A DNA stretch of 22,553 bases from RGIG3009 sp045595445 (GTDB taxonomy: Bacteria; Bacillota; Clostridia; Oscillospirales; Acutalibacteraceae). The stretch is from positions 1 to 22,553 of the forward strand of contig JAZOAK010000041.1 in NCBI GenBank assembly GCA_045595445.1, in the 5' to 3' direction. The notes below the pieces were generated by a model, which was given only the letters and a program-made list of their open reading frames with translations, ran no database searches and was not told the origin of the DNA. Within the stretch, counting starts at the first letter, position 1. Each line of letters opens with the position of its first letter. A program made the translations under genes and the position numbers. Of the stretch, positions 14,774 to 22,404 are shown one piece after another.

Positions 14774-15775
14774 TTACTGATATATCTCCGGTAACTCCAA
14801 GTCTTTGGCGACGTACCACGCTTTCGGCATCAGCACGTCCTCGTTGAGTACGGTTTTGGCAGTGTCCACCGTCGGATCCTCACCCTCGCGCAACTTACGC
14901 GCCACAATAACCGTACGCCCATCGTTCAGATGCACCTCGCGCTTATTACTGCAAGTGGAAAGCGTGAGCAACTCGTCGTCGGCAGTCACGTCCACGTCCC
15001 CGAAATCGTACAACGAGCGACTGCGCACGTCGTCAACGAACTGTGTGAACTCCTCATCGGTAAACTGCGTGCGAATATAATTGAAGACCGCTTCCTCCTC
15101 AGCGTTCGCGTTAACAATCATCACTGCAAACACCTTGTAGGTGCGTTGCTCGTATAGCGTGGAAAGCGTGAGAGTCGTCAACTGACGCGCGCGGAAAAGG
15201 GTCCCTTTGGAAAGCAAATTAAAACGCGAAAACATCAATCCGCTTTTTAAGTTATGTCCGTATATAATTAGATTACGGTTAACGCCATCCGCCGCCAGAT
15301 CGTTGCGATAATCAAAATACAGCGACCCTGCTTTGTCGATGTCGCCCGCAAAATCGTGTGTCAAATAATAGTCGTTGTTGTCCGTCTGCACGACGGGGTT
15401 GTCGATCGCACCGCCGAATAGATCCTCACCCGCCGTCGCAAAAGTCAACCACCCGCGAATATCCGCATTTCGTCGATACAGCGAACGAAACGCATCGAGC
15501 ATCCCCTCGGGATACACGGTGGTATCTTCCGCCTCGGCGTCCTCAGAAGACTCGGCGTAATACAGATCTCGCAGCGTATCCACGACCTCTTGTGTATGAC
15601 GCGGCTGCAACACCATATCGTCTATTAAATATGCCGCCGAACCGATAAACACAAAAAGCGCCAACAAAAACGCAATCTTACGGATCCACTCCTGCTTCGG
15701 ATCACCCACCACCGGAATTACCGAAGACAGCGCACGAACAATACCCCGCCCGATGGCTTTCATACGGTCTTTCAT
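14774..15775 (-). CDS. Class B sortase with intact catalytic triad
   Basis: The 333-residue protein has an N-terminal membrane helix (about 33-51) and an extracellular class B sortase domain. The catalytic residues are all visible: His174 in LIIYGHNLKSGLMF, Cys275 in LLTLSTCSN and Arg287 in NDGRTVIVARKL. It is expected to be a transpeptidase that cleaves a C-terminal sorting signal and attaches the protein to cell wall or to a pilin. No sortase substrate is seen in this window, so its target is unknown. The ATG at 15775 overlaps the iscS stop as TGATG, with AAAGGAG upstream. It is paralogous to the pseudosortase domain of the fusion gene: both share YPxG.L..F..LYR.N.D.RGW before the core and a MPKxW motif after it. 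Confidence 0.93.
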   Translation of the reverse strand: MKDRMKAIGRGIVRALSSVIPVVGDPKQEWIRKIAFLLALFVFIGSAAYLIDDMVLQPRHTQEVVDTLRDLYYAESSEDAEAEDTTVYPEGMLDAFRSLYRRNADIRGWLTFATAGEDLFGGAIDNPVVQTDNNDYYLTHDFAGDIDKAGSLYFDYRNDLAADGVNRNLIIYGHNLKSGLMFSRFNLLSKGTLFRARQLTTLTLSTLYEQRTYKVFAVMIVNANAEEEAVFNYIRTQFTDEEFTQFVDDVRSRSLYDFGDVDVTADDELLTLSTCSNKREVHLNDGRTVIVARKLREGEDPTVDTAKTVLNEDVLMPKAWYVAKDLELPEIYQ

Positions 15776-16908
15776 CAGACTTTTCTCCTTTGCAAGGTCT
15801 GCGCCGCTTCCCGCAGCGTCGTACAAAACGCGCGTATGTCCTCCTCCGTGTTGTCACGGCAAAAACTGATTCGCAAGGAACTGTCGATCTCGTCAGCCGA
15901 CAACCCCATCGCCGTCAACACGGCACTCGGTTTACCCTTAGCGCAAGCCGAGCCGCTTGACACAAAGATTCCGCGCTGCGCTAAAAAATGAAGTACCGTT
16001 TCACTGCGGAAACCGTTAAGCGACAAATTCACAATATACGGCACCCCGCCCTGCGGCAGATGAAATTGCACGTCGGGATGCGTGCCGAGTTCGTCCAACA
16101 AACACCCTTTCAGCCGCTCATACCGAGCGGTCTGCTCGGATGGCTTGGGCATCGCGGCAGCAGCCGCTCCAAATCCCACGATCGCGGGCGTCGGCTCGGT
16201 TCCGGAACGCAAACCGCCCTCCTGTCCTCCGCCGAGAACGCGAGGCAGGACACGCACGCCTTTACGAACGTACAATGCGCCGACTCCTTTCGGTCCGTGC
16301 AACTTATGACCGCTGACCGACAGCAGATCCACGCCCCATTTTTCCGCGCGGATCGGCAACTTGCCCGCAGCCTGCACCGCGTCCGTATGAAGGAGTGCCC
16401 GCGGAGCAACGCGGCGCACCCGCGAAACGATAGCGGGAATATCCATCTGTGCACCGGTTTCATTGTTCACCGTCATCACGCTGACGATTGTGGTGTCGGG
16501 CGTACACGCCCGCTCAATGGCGTCTGCCGAAACCGTACCATCCGCCTCGGGCTGCACGCGAATGACTGTCCACCCCTGTGCTTCCAACCGATCAAAACAC
16601 GCTGCTACCGACGGATGCTCGATGGCGGTCGTAACCGCCACGTGCGCCCCACGAGCTTTCGTTTCGGCACCGCCCAGTATGGCAAGATTATTTGCCTCCG
16701 TACCGCCGCTTGTAAACACGACTTGCTCAGGTTTCGCGCCTATCAGCGCCGCCACCTCTCCGCGTGCTCTTGTCACTTCGCGCCAAGCGTCGATCCCCAG
16801 CGTATGCAAAGAAGAGGGATTTCCGTATTGCTCGGTCATCACGTGCACCATGCGCTCAACCGCTTCTTGGCAGACAGCCGTCGTCGCGCTGTTATCCAAA
16901 TAGACCAC
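15775..16908 (-). CDS. iscS: Cysteine desulfurase (IscS/NifS family)
   Basis: The 377-residue PLP enzyme takes sulfur from cysteine as an enzyme-bound persulfide. Motifs: VYLDNSATT at the N-terminus, EHPS with His98, HTDAVQ with Asp176, the PLP Lys202 in SVSGHKLHGPKG, and the persulfide Cys322 in SSGSACAKGKPS. Length and the short loop around the Cys are typical of Gram-positive desulfurases paired with thiI (NifZ-type). The start is GTG at 16908, supported by AAGGAG 8 bases upstream. It heads the operon iscS-sortase-thiI-fusion, behind a strong promoter, and should provide sulfur to ThiI. Confidence 0.94.
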   Translation of the reverse strand: MVYLDNSATTAVCQEAVERMVHVMTEQYGNPSSLHTLGIDAWREVTRARGEVAALIGAKPEQVVFTSGGTEANNLAILGGAETKARGAHVAVTTAIEHPSVAACFDRLEAQGWTVIRVQPEADGTVSADAIERACTPDTTIVSVMTVNNETGAQMDIPAIVSRVRRVAPRALLHTDAVQAAGKLPIRAEKWGVDLLSVSGHKLHGPKGVGALYVRKGVRVLPRVLGGGQEGGLRSGTEPTPAIVGFGAAAAAMPKPSEQTARYERLKGCLLDELGTHPDVQFHLPQGGVPYIVNLSLNGFRSETVLHFLAQRGIFVSSGSACAKGKPSAVLTAMGLSADEIDSSLRISFCRDNTEEDIRAFCTTLREAAQTLQRRKV

Positions 16909-16944
16909 AAACCCCGCTCCTTTTTATCAGCAATATTCGGTTAC

Positions 16945-16973
16945 AGTATATCATACTTTTTAAGTTCTGACAA
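16945..16973 (-). promoter_or_regulatory. Sigma-A promoter of the iscS operon
   Basis: TTGTCA (16973-16968) and TATACT (16950-16945) on the minus strand are 17 bases apart. The expected start near 16938 gives a short leader of about 30 nt. Confidence 0.88.
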
Positions 16974-16999
16974 GACCCCGCCCACGCGGGAACTGTTGG

Positions 17000-17041
17000 A
17001 TAATGTACAACAGCCACGCGGCGCAAACGGCCGCGTGGCTG
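17000..17041 (-). terminator. Terminator after the ABC exporter gene
   Basis: Bases 17011-17022 and 17030-17041 are perfect 12-bp complements with a 7-base loop. The stem begins 4 bases after the ABC gene stop. The following minus-strand sequence (TTGTACATTAT) is only partly U-rich. Confidence 0.72.
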
Positions 17042-17044
17042 TGA

Positions 17045-18799
17045 TCACTCATATAATCGGTATAAAGAGGCATACGCACCGTTTTGTTCCATCAATTCGG
17101 CATGTGACCCCATTTCGGTAATACCCTTCTCGGTCATCACCGCGATCACGTCTGCGTTGCGGATGGTGGTCAGCCGATGCGCCACAATGAAGGTGGTTCG
17201 ACCTTTGGCAAGTCGTTCCAGCGACTCTTGCACCAACCGTTCGGATTCGTTATCCAGCGCACTGGTCGCCTCGTCTAAGATCAGCACCGGCGGATCTTTT
17301 AAGAAGACCCGTGCAATGGAAATGCGCTGTTTTTGTCCGCCGGACAATTTTACACCGCGCTCACCAACATACGTGTCGTACCCCTGCGGCAAGGCTTCAA
17401 TGAACTCAGCTGCGCCCGCCAGGCGCGCCGCCTCTTTGACTTCCTCCAACGTGGCATTCGGTCTGCCGTACAGAATGTTTTCCAGCACCGTTCCGGAGAA
17501 CAGGTACACGTCCTGTTGCACCACACCGATGGCACGACGCAACGATTCCAGCGTGACGTCGTGAATATCCACACCATCCAACCGTATCGATCCGCTCTGT
17601 ATGTCGTAAAACCGTGGGATCAATCCGCACAACGTCGTCTTACCGCCGCCGGACGGTCCGACAAGTGCCATCGTCTGCCCCGCTTGTACGTGCAGATTCA
17701 GATGACTGAGAACGTCTTTGCCGTCCTGACTATACCGAAAACTAACGTCGCAAAACTCTACGTCACCCCGCACCTCGCCCAGCGATTTGGCATGGGGACT
17801 GTCCGTGATGGTGATCGGCGCGTCCATAATCTCGGTGAACCGTTCGATGCCGGTCATACCGCGATAAAACTGTTCCGAAAACTCAATCACACGGCGTATC
17901 GACGTGAGCAGCATGCTAACGTACAACAAATATGCCACCAGATCTGCCGGTGTAACGGTACCGCCGATCATAAACAGCGCACCCGCGACCACCACCGCGA
18001 TATACATCAACCCGTCAAACAATCGCGTGGTCGCATGGAATCCCGCCATCGCGCGATAAATGTGTTGTTTAACCGACAAAAACTTTCCGTTTCCTTGTTC
18101 AAATTTTTCTTTCTCGACCGCCTCGTTGGCAAAAGATTTCACCACACGCACACCGAGCAAACTATCTTCTACTTGTGCATTGATATCGCCAATAACAATC
18201 TTCGATTCGCGGAAGCCCTCTTTCATACGATGGCGGAACGGCCCGCACACAAACAACATGATCGGCACGATCGCAAAAACGATCAACGTCAACCATACGT
18301 TCACACTGCACAAAATCGCAAACGATCCAATGATCTTAATACCTGCAATAAAAAATTCTTCGGGACAGTGGTGCGCGAACTCCGTCACCTCAAACAGATC
18401 GTTAGTGATGCGCGACATCACCGTACCGACCTTGGTTTCATCGTAATAGGCAAAAGGCAGCTTGTGCAAATGATCGAACAAATCGCTACGCATTTTGGTT
18501 TCGATCTTGGTGCCCATAATATGCCCGATTGAGGTCATGTAATAGTTGGCAGCGGTATCAATTGCGCGCAACACAAGATACATCACACCGATTGTCAGCA
18601 CCGTCTTAACCGTTAATGCTTCCAGATTGTTCATTCCCATATCGGTGATATAGCGCACCATCATCGGCAATACCAATTCACACACCGTTGTCAAGGCGGC
18701 ACAGAACAGATCCAGCGCCACCACACCGGCATATTGCTTATAATACGGTAAAAATCGCTTGATAAGCGAGGACACACCTTGTTTATTTTCTTTTTTCAT
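17045..18799 (-). CDS. ABC exporter half-transporter (fused membrane and ATPase domains)
   Basis: The 584-residue protein has about six membrane helices in residues 15-300 (ABC transporter type 1 fold) and a C-terminal ATPase. The ATPase motifs are complete: Walker A GPSGGGKTT (381-389), Q-loop VVQQD, signature LSGGQ (485-489), Walker B VLILDE (505-510) and H-loop His541. It would work as a dimer, pumping lipids, drugs or peptides outward; the substrate cannot be told from sequence. I prefer ATG 18799 over a TTG at 18811, since AAAGGG lies at workable distance only for the ATG. It lies 8 bases after radC, so the two are probably co-transcribed. It has no adjacent partner half-transporter. Confidence 0.9.
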   Translation of the reverse strand: MKKENKQGVSSLIKRFLPYYKQYAGVVALDLFCAALTTVCELVLPMMVRYITDMGMNNLEALTVKTVLTIGVMYLVLRAIDTAANYYMTSIGHIMGTKIETKMRSDLFDHLHKLPFAYYDETKVGTVMSRITNDLFEVTEFAHHCPEEFFIAGIKIIGSFAILCSVNVWLTLIVFAIVPIMLFVCGPFRHRMKEGFRESKIVIGDINAQVEDSLLGVRVVKSFANEAVEKEKFEQGNGKFLSVKQHIYRAMAGFHATTRLFDGLMYIAVVVAGALFMIGGTVTPADLVAYLLYVSMLLTSIRRVIEFSEQFYRGMTGIERFTEIMDAPITITDSPHAKSLGEVRGDVEFCDVSFRYSQDGKDVLSHLNLHVQAGQTMALVGPSGGGKTTLCGLIPRFYDIQSGSIRLDGVDIHDVTLESLRRAIGVVQQDVYLFSGTVLENILYGRPNATLEEVKEAARLAGAAEFIEALPQGYDTYVGERGVKLSGGQKQRISIARVFLKDPPVLILDEATSALDNESERLVQESLERLAKGRTTFIVAHRLTTIRNADVIAVMTEKGITEMGSHAELMEQNGAYASLYRLYE

Positions 18800-18807
18800 C
18801 TTGGCAT

Positions 18808-19551
18808 TCAACCCTTTCGGTTGCCGATCGCATTGATCTTGGGCATACTTTTGGAAAAGAGCGGTGCATAGTATGCACTCCCGCGCATCGAGAAAGTGCC
18901 TTCCTGAGCGACAATGACGTGATCCAACACCTCAATTTCCATCATTTGAAAAGCAGCAAGAAACTTCTTTGTCGCCTCCACGTCCTCCGCGGAAGGCAAA
19001 GCCAGTCCGGCAGGGTGATTGTGCGCCACCACGACCGCGGTCGCGCGATCACGCAAAGCCACTTGCACCAATTCGCGCGTACTGGTTTCGGTCGCGTTAA
19101 CGGTACCGGTGCGAACGATGGAGCAGTTGATCATTTCGCTGCGATTGTTCAAAGACAACAGTAACACCGTTTCGCGTTTTTCATTCGCGAGTTGTGCACA
19201 TAAGTATTCATGAATATCATCAAAACTCGAAAATTTCTGCCTGCGCTTCTTTTCCTTATGATACCGCGCCAACAACTGTCCGCACAAGATCAACAGCGTC
19301 GCCGAATGTTCCGAGATACCGTCTATCCGACAAAGCTCCTCGTAATCCGCGTCCAGCACCGATGCCAAATCTCCGAAATGATCCAACAAGCGGTGTGCCA
19401 AAAGATTTGTGTCGCGTTGCGGAATGGCAAAGAAAAGCAACAGTTCCAACACCTGATGCGGCTCATACTGATCGATACCGCCACGTACAAACTGCTGCTT
19501 CATGCGTCTGCGATGGTTTTTGTGAGGGTTTACTTTCTTCTGTTCAGGCAT
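18808..19551 (-). CDS. radC: RadC family JAB/MPN domain protein
   Basis: The 247-residue protein has a helix-hairpin-helix-like N-terminal half (DADYEELCRIDGISEHSATLL) and a C-terminal JAB1/MPN metalloprotease-fold domain with AHNHPAGLALPSAED, giving metal ligands His177, His179 and Asp190. It is named as a DNA repair protein, but this role has been questioned and its true function is unsettled. The N-terminus is rich in basic residues. ATG 19551 is chosen over GTG 19560 because AAGGAG and AGGTG have suitable spacing only for the ATG. Confidence 0.9.
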   Translation of the reverse strand: MPEQKKVNPHKNHRRRMKQQFVRGGIDQYEPHQVLELLLFFAIPQRDTNLLAHRLLDHFGDLASVLDADYEELCRIDGISEHSATLLILCGQLLARYHKEKKRRQKFSSFDDIHEYLCAQLANEKRETVLLLSLNNRSEMINCSIVRTGTVNATETSTRELVQVALRDRATAVVVAHNHPAGLALPSAEDVEATKKFLAAFQMMEIEVLDHVIVAQEGTFSMRGSAYYAPLFSKSMPKINAIGNRKG

Positions 19552-19579
19552 TCCGCTCACCTCTCCTTCGTATTTTATC

Positions 19580-19608
19580 AGTATACCAAATTCTAACGCA
19601 TTTGAAAA
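19580..19608 (-). promoter_or_regulatory. Promoter of radC
   Basis: A TATACT (19585-19580) on the minus strand has TTTTCA 17 bases upstream (19608-19603). The -10 is consensus-like and the -35 is weak. It lies about 30 bases before the radC ATG. Confidence 0.65.
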
Positions 19609-19733
19609 GAGGGGAACGAAATTTGTCGAAACAAAAAAATGAAATGAAAAATGAGAAACAGAGGAAAACGACGAGAAAACGAGAGAAAACGAGCGTTAGA
19701 GGGTTATAAATTAAAAAATCCGGAATTTAGGTC

Positions 19734-19762
19734 TTGACAGCGGTTTTTAGGTGTGCTATGAT
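19734..19762 (+). promoter_or_regulatory. Sigma-A promoter of rplM-rpsI
   Basis: TTGACA (19734-19739) and TATGAT (19757-19762) are 17 bases apart. The resulting leader is only about 40 nt and holds AGGAGG before the rplM ATG, so there is little room for a structured ribosomal protein leader. Confidence 0.9.
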
Positions 19763-19808
19763 GGGCAAGCTGTGAAAAAACATGATAATTTAGCAGGAGG
19801 TATTCACG

Positions 19809-20237
19809 ATGTCCACTTTTATGGCAAAAGCCGGTCAAGTCGACCGCAAATGGTACGTCATTGATGCCGCCGGTAAACCGTTGGGTCGCGTAGCCGCTCA
19901 GGCTGCTGTTCTCCTTCGCGGAAAACACAAACCCGAGTATACGCCCCACGTGGATTGCGGCGATCACGTTATCATCATCAACTGTGCCGAGGCTGTTCTC
20001 ACCGGTAAGAAATTGGAACAGAAAGTCTGGTACCGTCACACCGGTTGGATCGGCAACCTGAAAGCCACCAAGTACGCTACGCTGATGGCGCAACGTCCGG
20101 AGAAGGCAATGGAGCTTGCTGTCAACGGTATGATCCCGAACAACTCGATCGGCCGTCAGGCCGCCACTCGCTTGCGCGTTTACGCCGGCGCTCAGCACGA
20201 GCATGCCGCGCAGAAACCCGAAGCGTTTGAATTTTAA
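19809..20237 (+). CDS. rplM: 50S ribosomal protein L13
   Basis: The 142-residue product matches L13 in length and in motifs: KWYVIDAAGKPLGRVAAQAAVLLRGKHKPEYTPHVDCGDHVIIINC spans the characteristic first half (quoted motif core GKPLGRVA), and MIPNNSIGRQ is in the second half. L13 is an early 23S rRNA-binding protein. AGGAGG lies 8 bases before the ATG. It is the first gene of the usual rplM-rpsI pair. Confidence 0.98.
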   Translation: MSTFMAKAGQVDRKWYVIDAAGKPLGRVAAQAAVLLRGKHKPEYTPHVDCGDHVIIINCAEAVLTGKKLEQKVWYRHTGWIGNLKATKYATLMAQRPEKAMELAVNGMIPNNSIGRQAATRLRVYAGAQHEHAAQKPEAFEF

Positions 20238-20255
20238 TGAAGGAGGCTGCAAGAT

Positions 20256-20660
20256 ATGGATTACAATAAAAGACCGTATTTCTACGGTACCGGTCGCCGT
20301 AAAAAATCCGTCGCCCGTGTTCGCTTATACAACGGCACCGGCAAAGTGACCGTCAACGGTCGCGATATCGACGATTATTTCGGTTTGGAAACCTTGAAAC
20401 TCATCGTTCGTCAGCCTCTGGCTCTCACGAACTTGACTGAGAAATTTGACATTGAGTGCCGCGTTGCCGGCGGCGGTGTGTCCGGCCAGGCCGGCGCCAT
20501 CCGTCACGGTGTTGCTCGTGCGTTGTTGCAGTACAACAGCGACGAGCTCCGCGCTGCTCTGAAAAAAGCGGGCTTCTTGACCCGCGACCCCAGAATGAAG
20601 GAACGCAAGAAGTACGGTTTGAAAGGTGCTCGCCGCGCTCCCCAGTTCTCGAAACGCTGA
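20256..20660 (+). CDS. rpsI: 30S ribosomal protein S9
   Basis: The 134-residue product contains FYGTGRRKKSVARVRLY near the N-terminus, GGGVSGQAGAIRHGVARAL, and the hallmark C-terminal tail ending FSKR, whose Arg reaches the P-site tRNA. AAGGAGG lies 9 bases before the ATG at 20256, and the gene is 18 bases after rplM. A strong terminator follows. Confidence 0.98.
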   Translation: MDYNKRPYFYGTGRRKKSVARVRLYNGTGKVTVNGRDIDDYFGLETLKLIVRQPLALTNLTEKFDIECRVAGGGVSGQAGAIRHGVARALLQYNSDELRAALKKAGFLTRDPRMKERKKYGLKGARRAPQFSKR

Positions 20661-20683
20661 TTCTTCAGTATTTCCAAACACAC

Positions 20684-20716
20684 AAAACGCCTTCCCTTTT
20701 GGGAAGGCGTTTTTTT
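20684..20716 (+). terminator. Intrinsic terminator of rplM-rpsI (probably bidirectional)
   Basis: AAAACGCCTTCCC and GGGAAGGCGTTTT flank a TTTT loop, followed by further T residues to 20716. The convergent PAP2 gene ends at 20715, and on the minus strand the same stem is followed by a T-rich end, so it can serve both operons. Confidence 0.92.
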
Positions 20717-21362
20717 ACGCTTTTTTCAATTCACACACCGCAACGTACAACCATACCAATCCAGCGCTGAGTAAAGCCCCGCCGACGATGTCGCTAAACC
20801 AATGCACACCCGAAAACAATCTTCCCACCACCATTAATACCGTGAACACCTGCAGTAGCCCTGTCACACAGCGCCTAAAAATCTTGTTACGCATGCGATA
20901 TTTTAACTGCATCACCGCCGTTGGCATGACACACAATGTAAGCAGCGTAGTGGAAGATGGGTAAGAAACTTCCAAGTATCCGTTAATCAACGTCGGCCGA
21001 TAGTTGATAACCACCGTTTCAAACAAGAAATAGCACAGCATGACAACGATATAAAATCCACCCAGCACCAAAATGCTATAATCTACTTTGCCTATATTTT
21101 TCCGTTGGATCCATTGTACAAGGCCCAATACCGCAAAGCCCATCGCAAAAGCGATTGGGACCAGTCCCAACCAATCGGTTATGGTATACACGTCCATGTG
21201 AACTCCGATAAGTGCGTGAAAAAAGCCGTTCACAGCGGAAAAGCCCACAAGCGATCCCCTTGGCCCGATCGCCGCCACGTCTACCGCCCACACCAGCATT
21301 GTCCACACGGCAAACGCCATAAGCAAGCACCCCGATACCACAAAGTTTTTGATACGTTTCAT
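20715..21362 (-). CDS. PAP2-family membrane protein with altered active site
   Basis: The 215-residue protein has about five or six membrane helices and the layout of PAP2 phosphatases. The three motifs are partly changed: motif 1 retains RP (122-123) but has Glu115 where Lys is expected; motif 2 reads PSST (135-138) instead of PSGH; motif 3 GRLFSGVHWFSD (180-191) keeps Arg181, His187 and Asp191. Loss of the motif 2 His could lower or change activity, or mark a distinct subfamily. Typical substrates are undecaprenyl pyrophosphate or phosphatidate, but none can be assigned. ATG 21362 is chosen, with AGGAGG 7 bases upstream; an in-frame upstream GTG has no ribosome binding site. It follows the XRE regulator gene on the same strand. 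Confidence 0.78.
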   Translation of the reverse strand: MKRIKNFVVSGCLLMAFAVWTMLVWAVDVAAIGPRGSLVGFSAVNGFFHALIGVHMDVYTITDWLGLVPIAFAMGFAVLGLVQWIQRKNIGKVDYSILVLGGFYIVVMLCYFLFETVVINYRPTLINGYLEVSYPSSTTLLTLCVMPTAVMQLKYRMRNKIFRRCVTGLLQVFTVLMVVGRLFSGVHWFSDIVGGALLSAGLVWLYVAVCELKKA

Positions 21363-21364
21363 AA

Positions 21365-21410
21365 AAAGTCCTCCTGTTTGTGTAGTATCTACACCATACA
21401 GGAGGACTTT
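21365..21410 (-). promoter_or_regulatory. Long hairpin covering the PAP2 gene ribosome binding site
   Basis: Arms 21365-21377 and 21398-21410 are perfect 13-base complements, with an inner palindrome GTGTAG-TAT-CTACAC at 21380-21394. In the minus-strand RNA the AGGAGG of the PAP2 gene is in the 3' arm, paired with CCUCCU, and the stem is followed by UUUUU. It may hide the start site, end transcription from the XRE gene, or hold an operator as DNA. Confidence 0.75.
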
Positions 21411-21455
21411 CGCCACTTCAAGAAACGCCCCGTCACGTGCGCGACACGTTTCGTA

Positions 21456-22061
21456 TCATTTTCGATTCAACAGTATTAACACCTTTATCGTAATAAACGC
21501 CAGCACAAAAACCGCAGCGTACGGCTGCTGTCCCAAAATACACAAAAACAGCGTAATCGCATTTAATGCAACCGATACTCCGATTTGTGCTCTCCCCCAC
21601 GTTGCTGAACAACGCGTTTGTAACGCAAGGGTCAGAATTCCCCACAAAACCGTTCCCGATACGAGCAAAAGGTATAACACTTTCAGTGGTGGGGTTACCG
21701 TAGTCAAAGATAACAGCGAGACCGCTTGCGGCATGCCCTGTACTTTTTGCGCAAAGAACGGCAAAAAGAGCAAAAGCGCCATGCCAATATCCATCAGCCC
21801 AAAGACTAACTCCCGCACCCGCCGCTCGCGATGTTCAGTAACTTGCTCGGCCAATGCCAGCAACTCTTCACCCGACAAAAGCTCGTCAACCGTTACCGAA
21901 AACACAGCGGCAATACCTTTTAGCGACTCTAAATTCGGATACCCTCTGCCCGATTCCCATTTGGAAACCGCCGTTCTGGATACGTAAAGCAACCGAGCCA
22001 ACTCCTCTTGCGTAAGCCCTTTTTGCTTGCGCAGTTGTTGCAATTTTTCACCAAATTCCAT
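21456..22061 (-). CDS. Membrane-anchored XRE-family transcriptional regulator
   Basis: The 201-residue protein starts with a Cro/C1-type helix-turn-helix (MEFGEKLQQLRKQKGLTQEE, then LLYVSRTAVSKWESGRGYPN) ending around residue 65 with VTVDELLSGE. The remaining two thirds hold about four hydrophobic segments, so the DNA-binding domain is tethered to the membrane. Such proteins are common in Firmicutes and often control a neighbouring membrane gene. Three in-frame starts exist (22124, 22082, 22061); I choose ATG 22061 because it begins the HTH directly and has AAGAG upstream. The PAP2 gene follows after 93 bases. Confidence 0.85.
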   Translation of the reverse strand: MEFGEKLQQLRKQKGLTQEELARLLYVSRTAVSKWESGRGYPNLESLKGIAAVFSVTVDELLSGEELLALAEQVTEHRERRVRELVFGLMDIGMALLLFLPFFAQKVQGMPQAVSLLSLTTVTPPLKVLYLLLVSGTVLWGILTLALQTRCSATWGRAQIGVSVALNAITLFLCILGQQPYAAVFVLAFITIKVLILLNRK

Positions 22062-22106
22062 ACCATTACTCTTTTCTAACATAAAATAATCAAGTTTATA
22101 TACACC

Positions 22107-22112
22107 ATTATA
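22107..22112 (-). promoter_or_regulatory. Likely -10 element for the XRE gene
   Basis: A perfect TATAAT on the minus strand (22112-22107) lies about 45 bases before the chosen ATG. The -35 region (GTGCTT) is poor, so recognition may depend on an activator or an extended element. Confidence 0.6.
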
Positions 22113-22126
22113 ACACAAGCACAAGA

Positions 22127-22160
22127 AAAAAGCACCTAACCTTTCGGTTAAGTGCTTTTC
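22127..22160. terminator. Hairpin terminator, orientation uncertain
   Basis: AAAAGCACCTAACC and GGTTAAGTGCTTTT pair with one mismatch around a short loop. On the minus strand the stem is followed by TTTTTTC, so it may end a transcript coming from beyond the right edge and insulate the XRE promoter. It could also act on the plus strand. Confidence 0.7.
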
Positions 22161-22164
22161 TTTG

Positions 22165-22175
22165 TGTTGGCGCCT
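22165..22175 (+). repeat. Direct repeat TGTTGGCGCCT, copy 1
   Basis: This 11-base sequence directly follows the hairpin at 22127-22160 and recurs exactly 240 bases later after another hairpin; similarity extends for a few more bases (CTCCC against CTACCC). Confidence 0.6.
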
Positions 22176-22198
22176 CCCCTATATAAAGCAAAATCACC

Positions 22199-22258
22199 GT
22201 TGTAGGGGCGGATACCATCCGCCCGCGTATCGGAACGGTTGAAAACGTCCCCTACAAC
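22199..22258. repeat. 60-bp element with 10-bp terminal inverted repeats
   Basis: GTTGTAGGGG (22199-22208) and CCCCTACAAC (22249-22258) are perfect inverted ends of a 60-bp segment, with an inner GGCGGAT/ATCCGCC hairpin. It resembles small non-coding dispersed repeats (MITE- or REP-like) seen in many Firmicutes genomes; no transposase is present. A related GTAGGGCGGGGGCTTGCTCCCGCC hairpin lies just downstream (about 22266-22290). Confidence 0.55.
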
Positions 22259-22370
22259 CAACCTCGTAGGGCGGGGGCTTGCTCCCGCCGCATACAATCC
22301 GTCGCGCCGCGCGCGACACCATCATTTTTCATTCTTCAATATTCATCATTCACTCTTCATTCACAAAGCA

Positions 22371-22403
22371 AAAGACCTCGACGAAATCGTCGAGGTCTCT
22401 TTT
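22371..22403. terminator. Strong hairpin terminator
   Basis: AAGACCTCGACGA and TCGTCGAGGTCT pair almost perfectly around AA, followed by CTTTT on the plus strand and by TTTTGCTTTG on the minus strand. No gene is seen to end here in either direction inside the window. Confidence 0.7.
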
Positions 22404-22404
22404 A

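Noticed and set aside
14774..16908. Sortase substrate with sorting signal in the operon
   Set aside because: None of the products ends in a sorting motif followed by a hydrophobic tail and basic residues.
17333..18532. 399-codon plus-strand open frame
   Set aside because: Antisense to the ABC exporter, whose Walker and signature motifs are intact on the other strand.
19616..19700. Purine-rich stretch with repeated GAGAAAACGA between radC and rplM promoters
   Set aside because: Strong strand asymmetry but short, imperfect repeats; no operator symmetry or coding signal I can defend.
19763..19808. L13-type ribosomal leader before rplM
   Set aside because: The leader is only about 40 nt and shows no evident structure.
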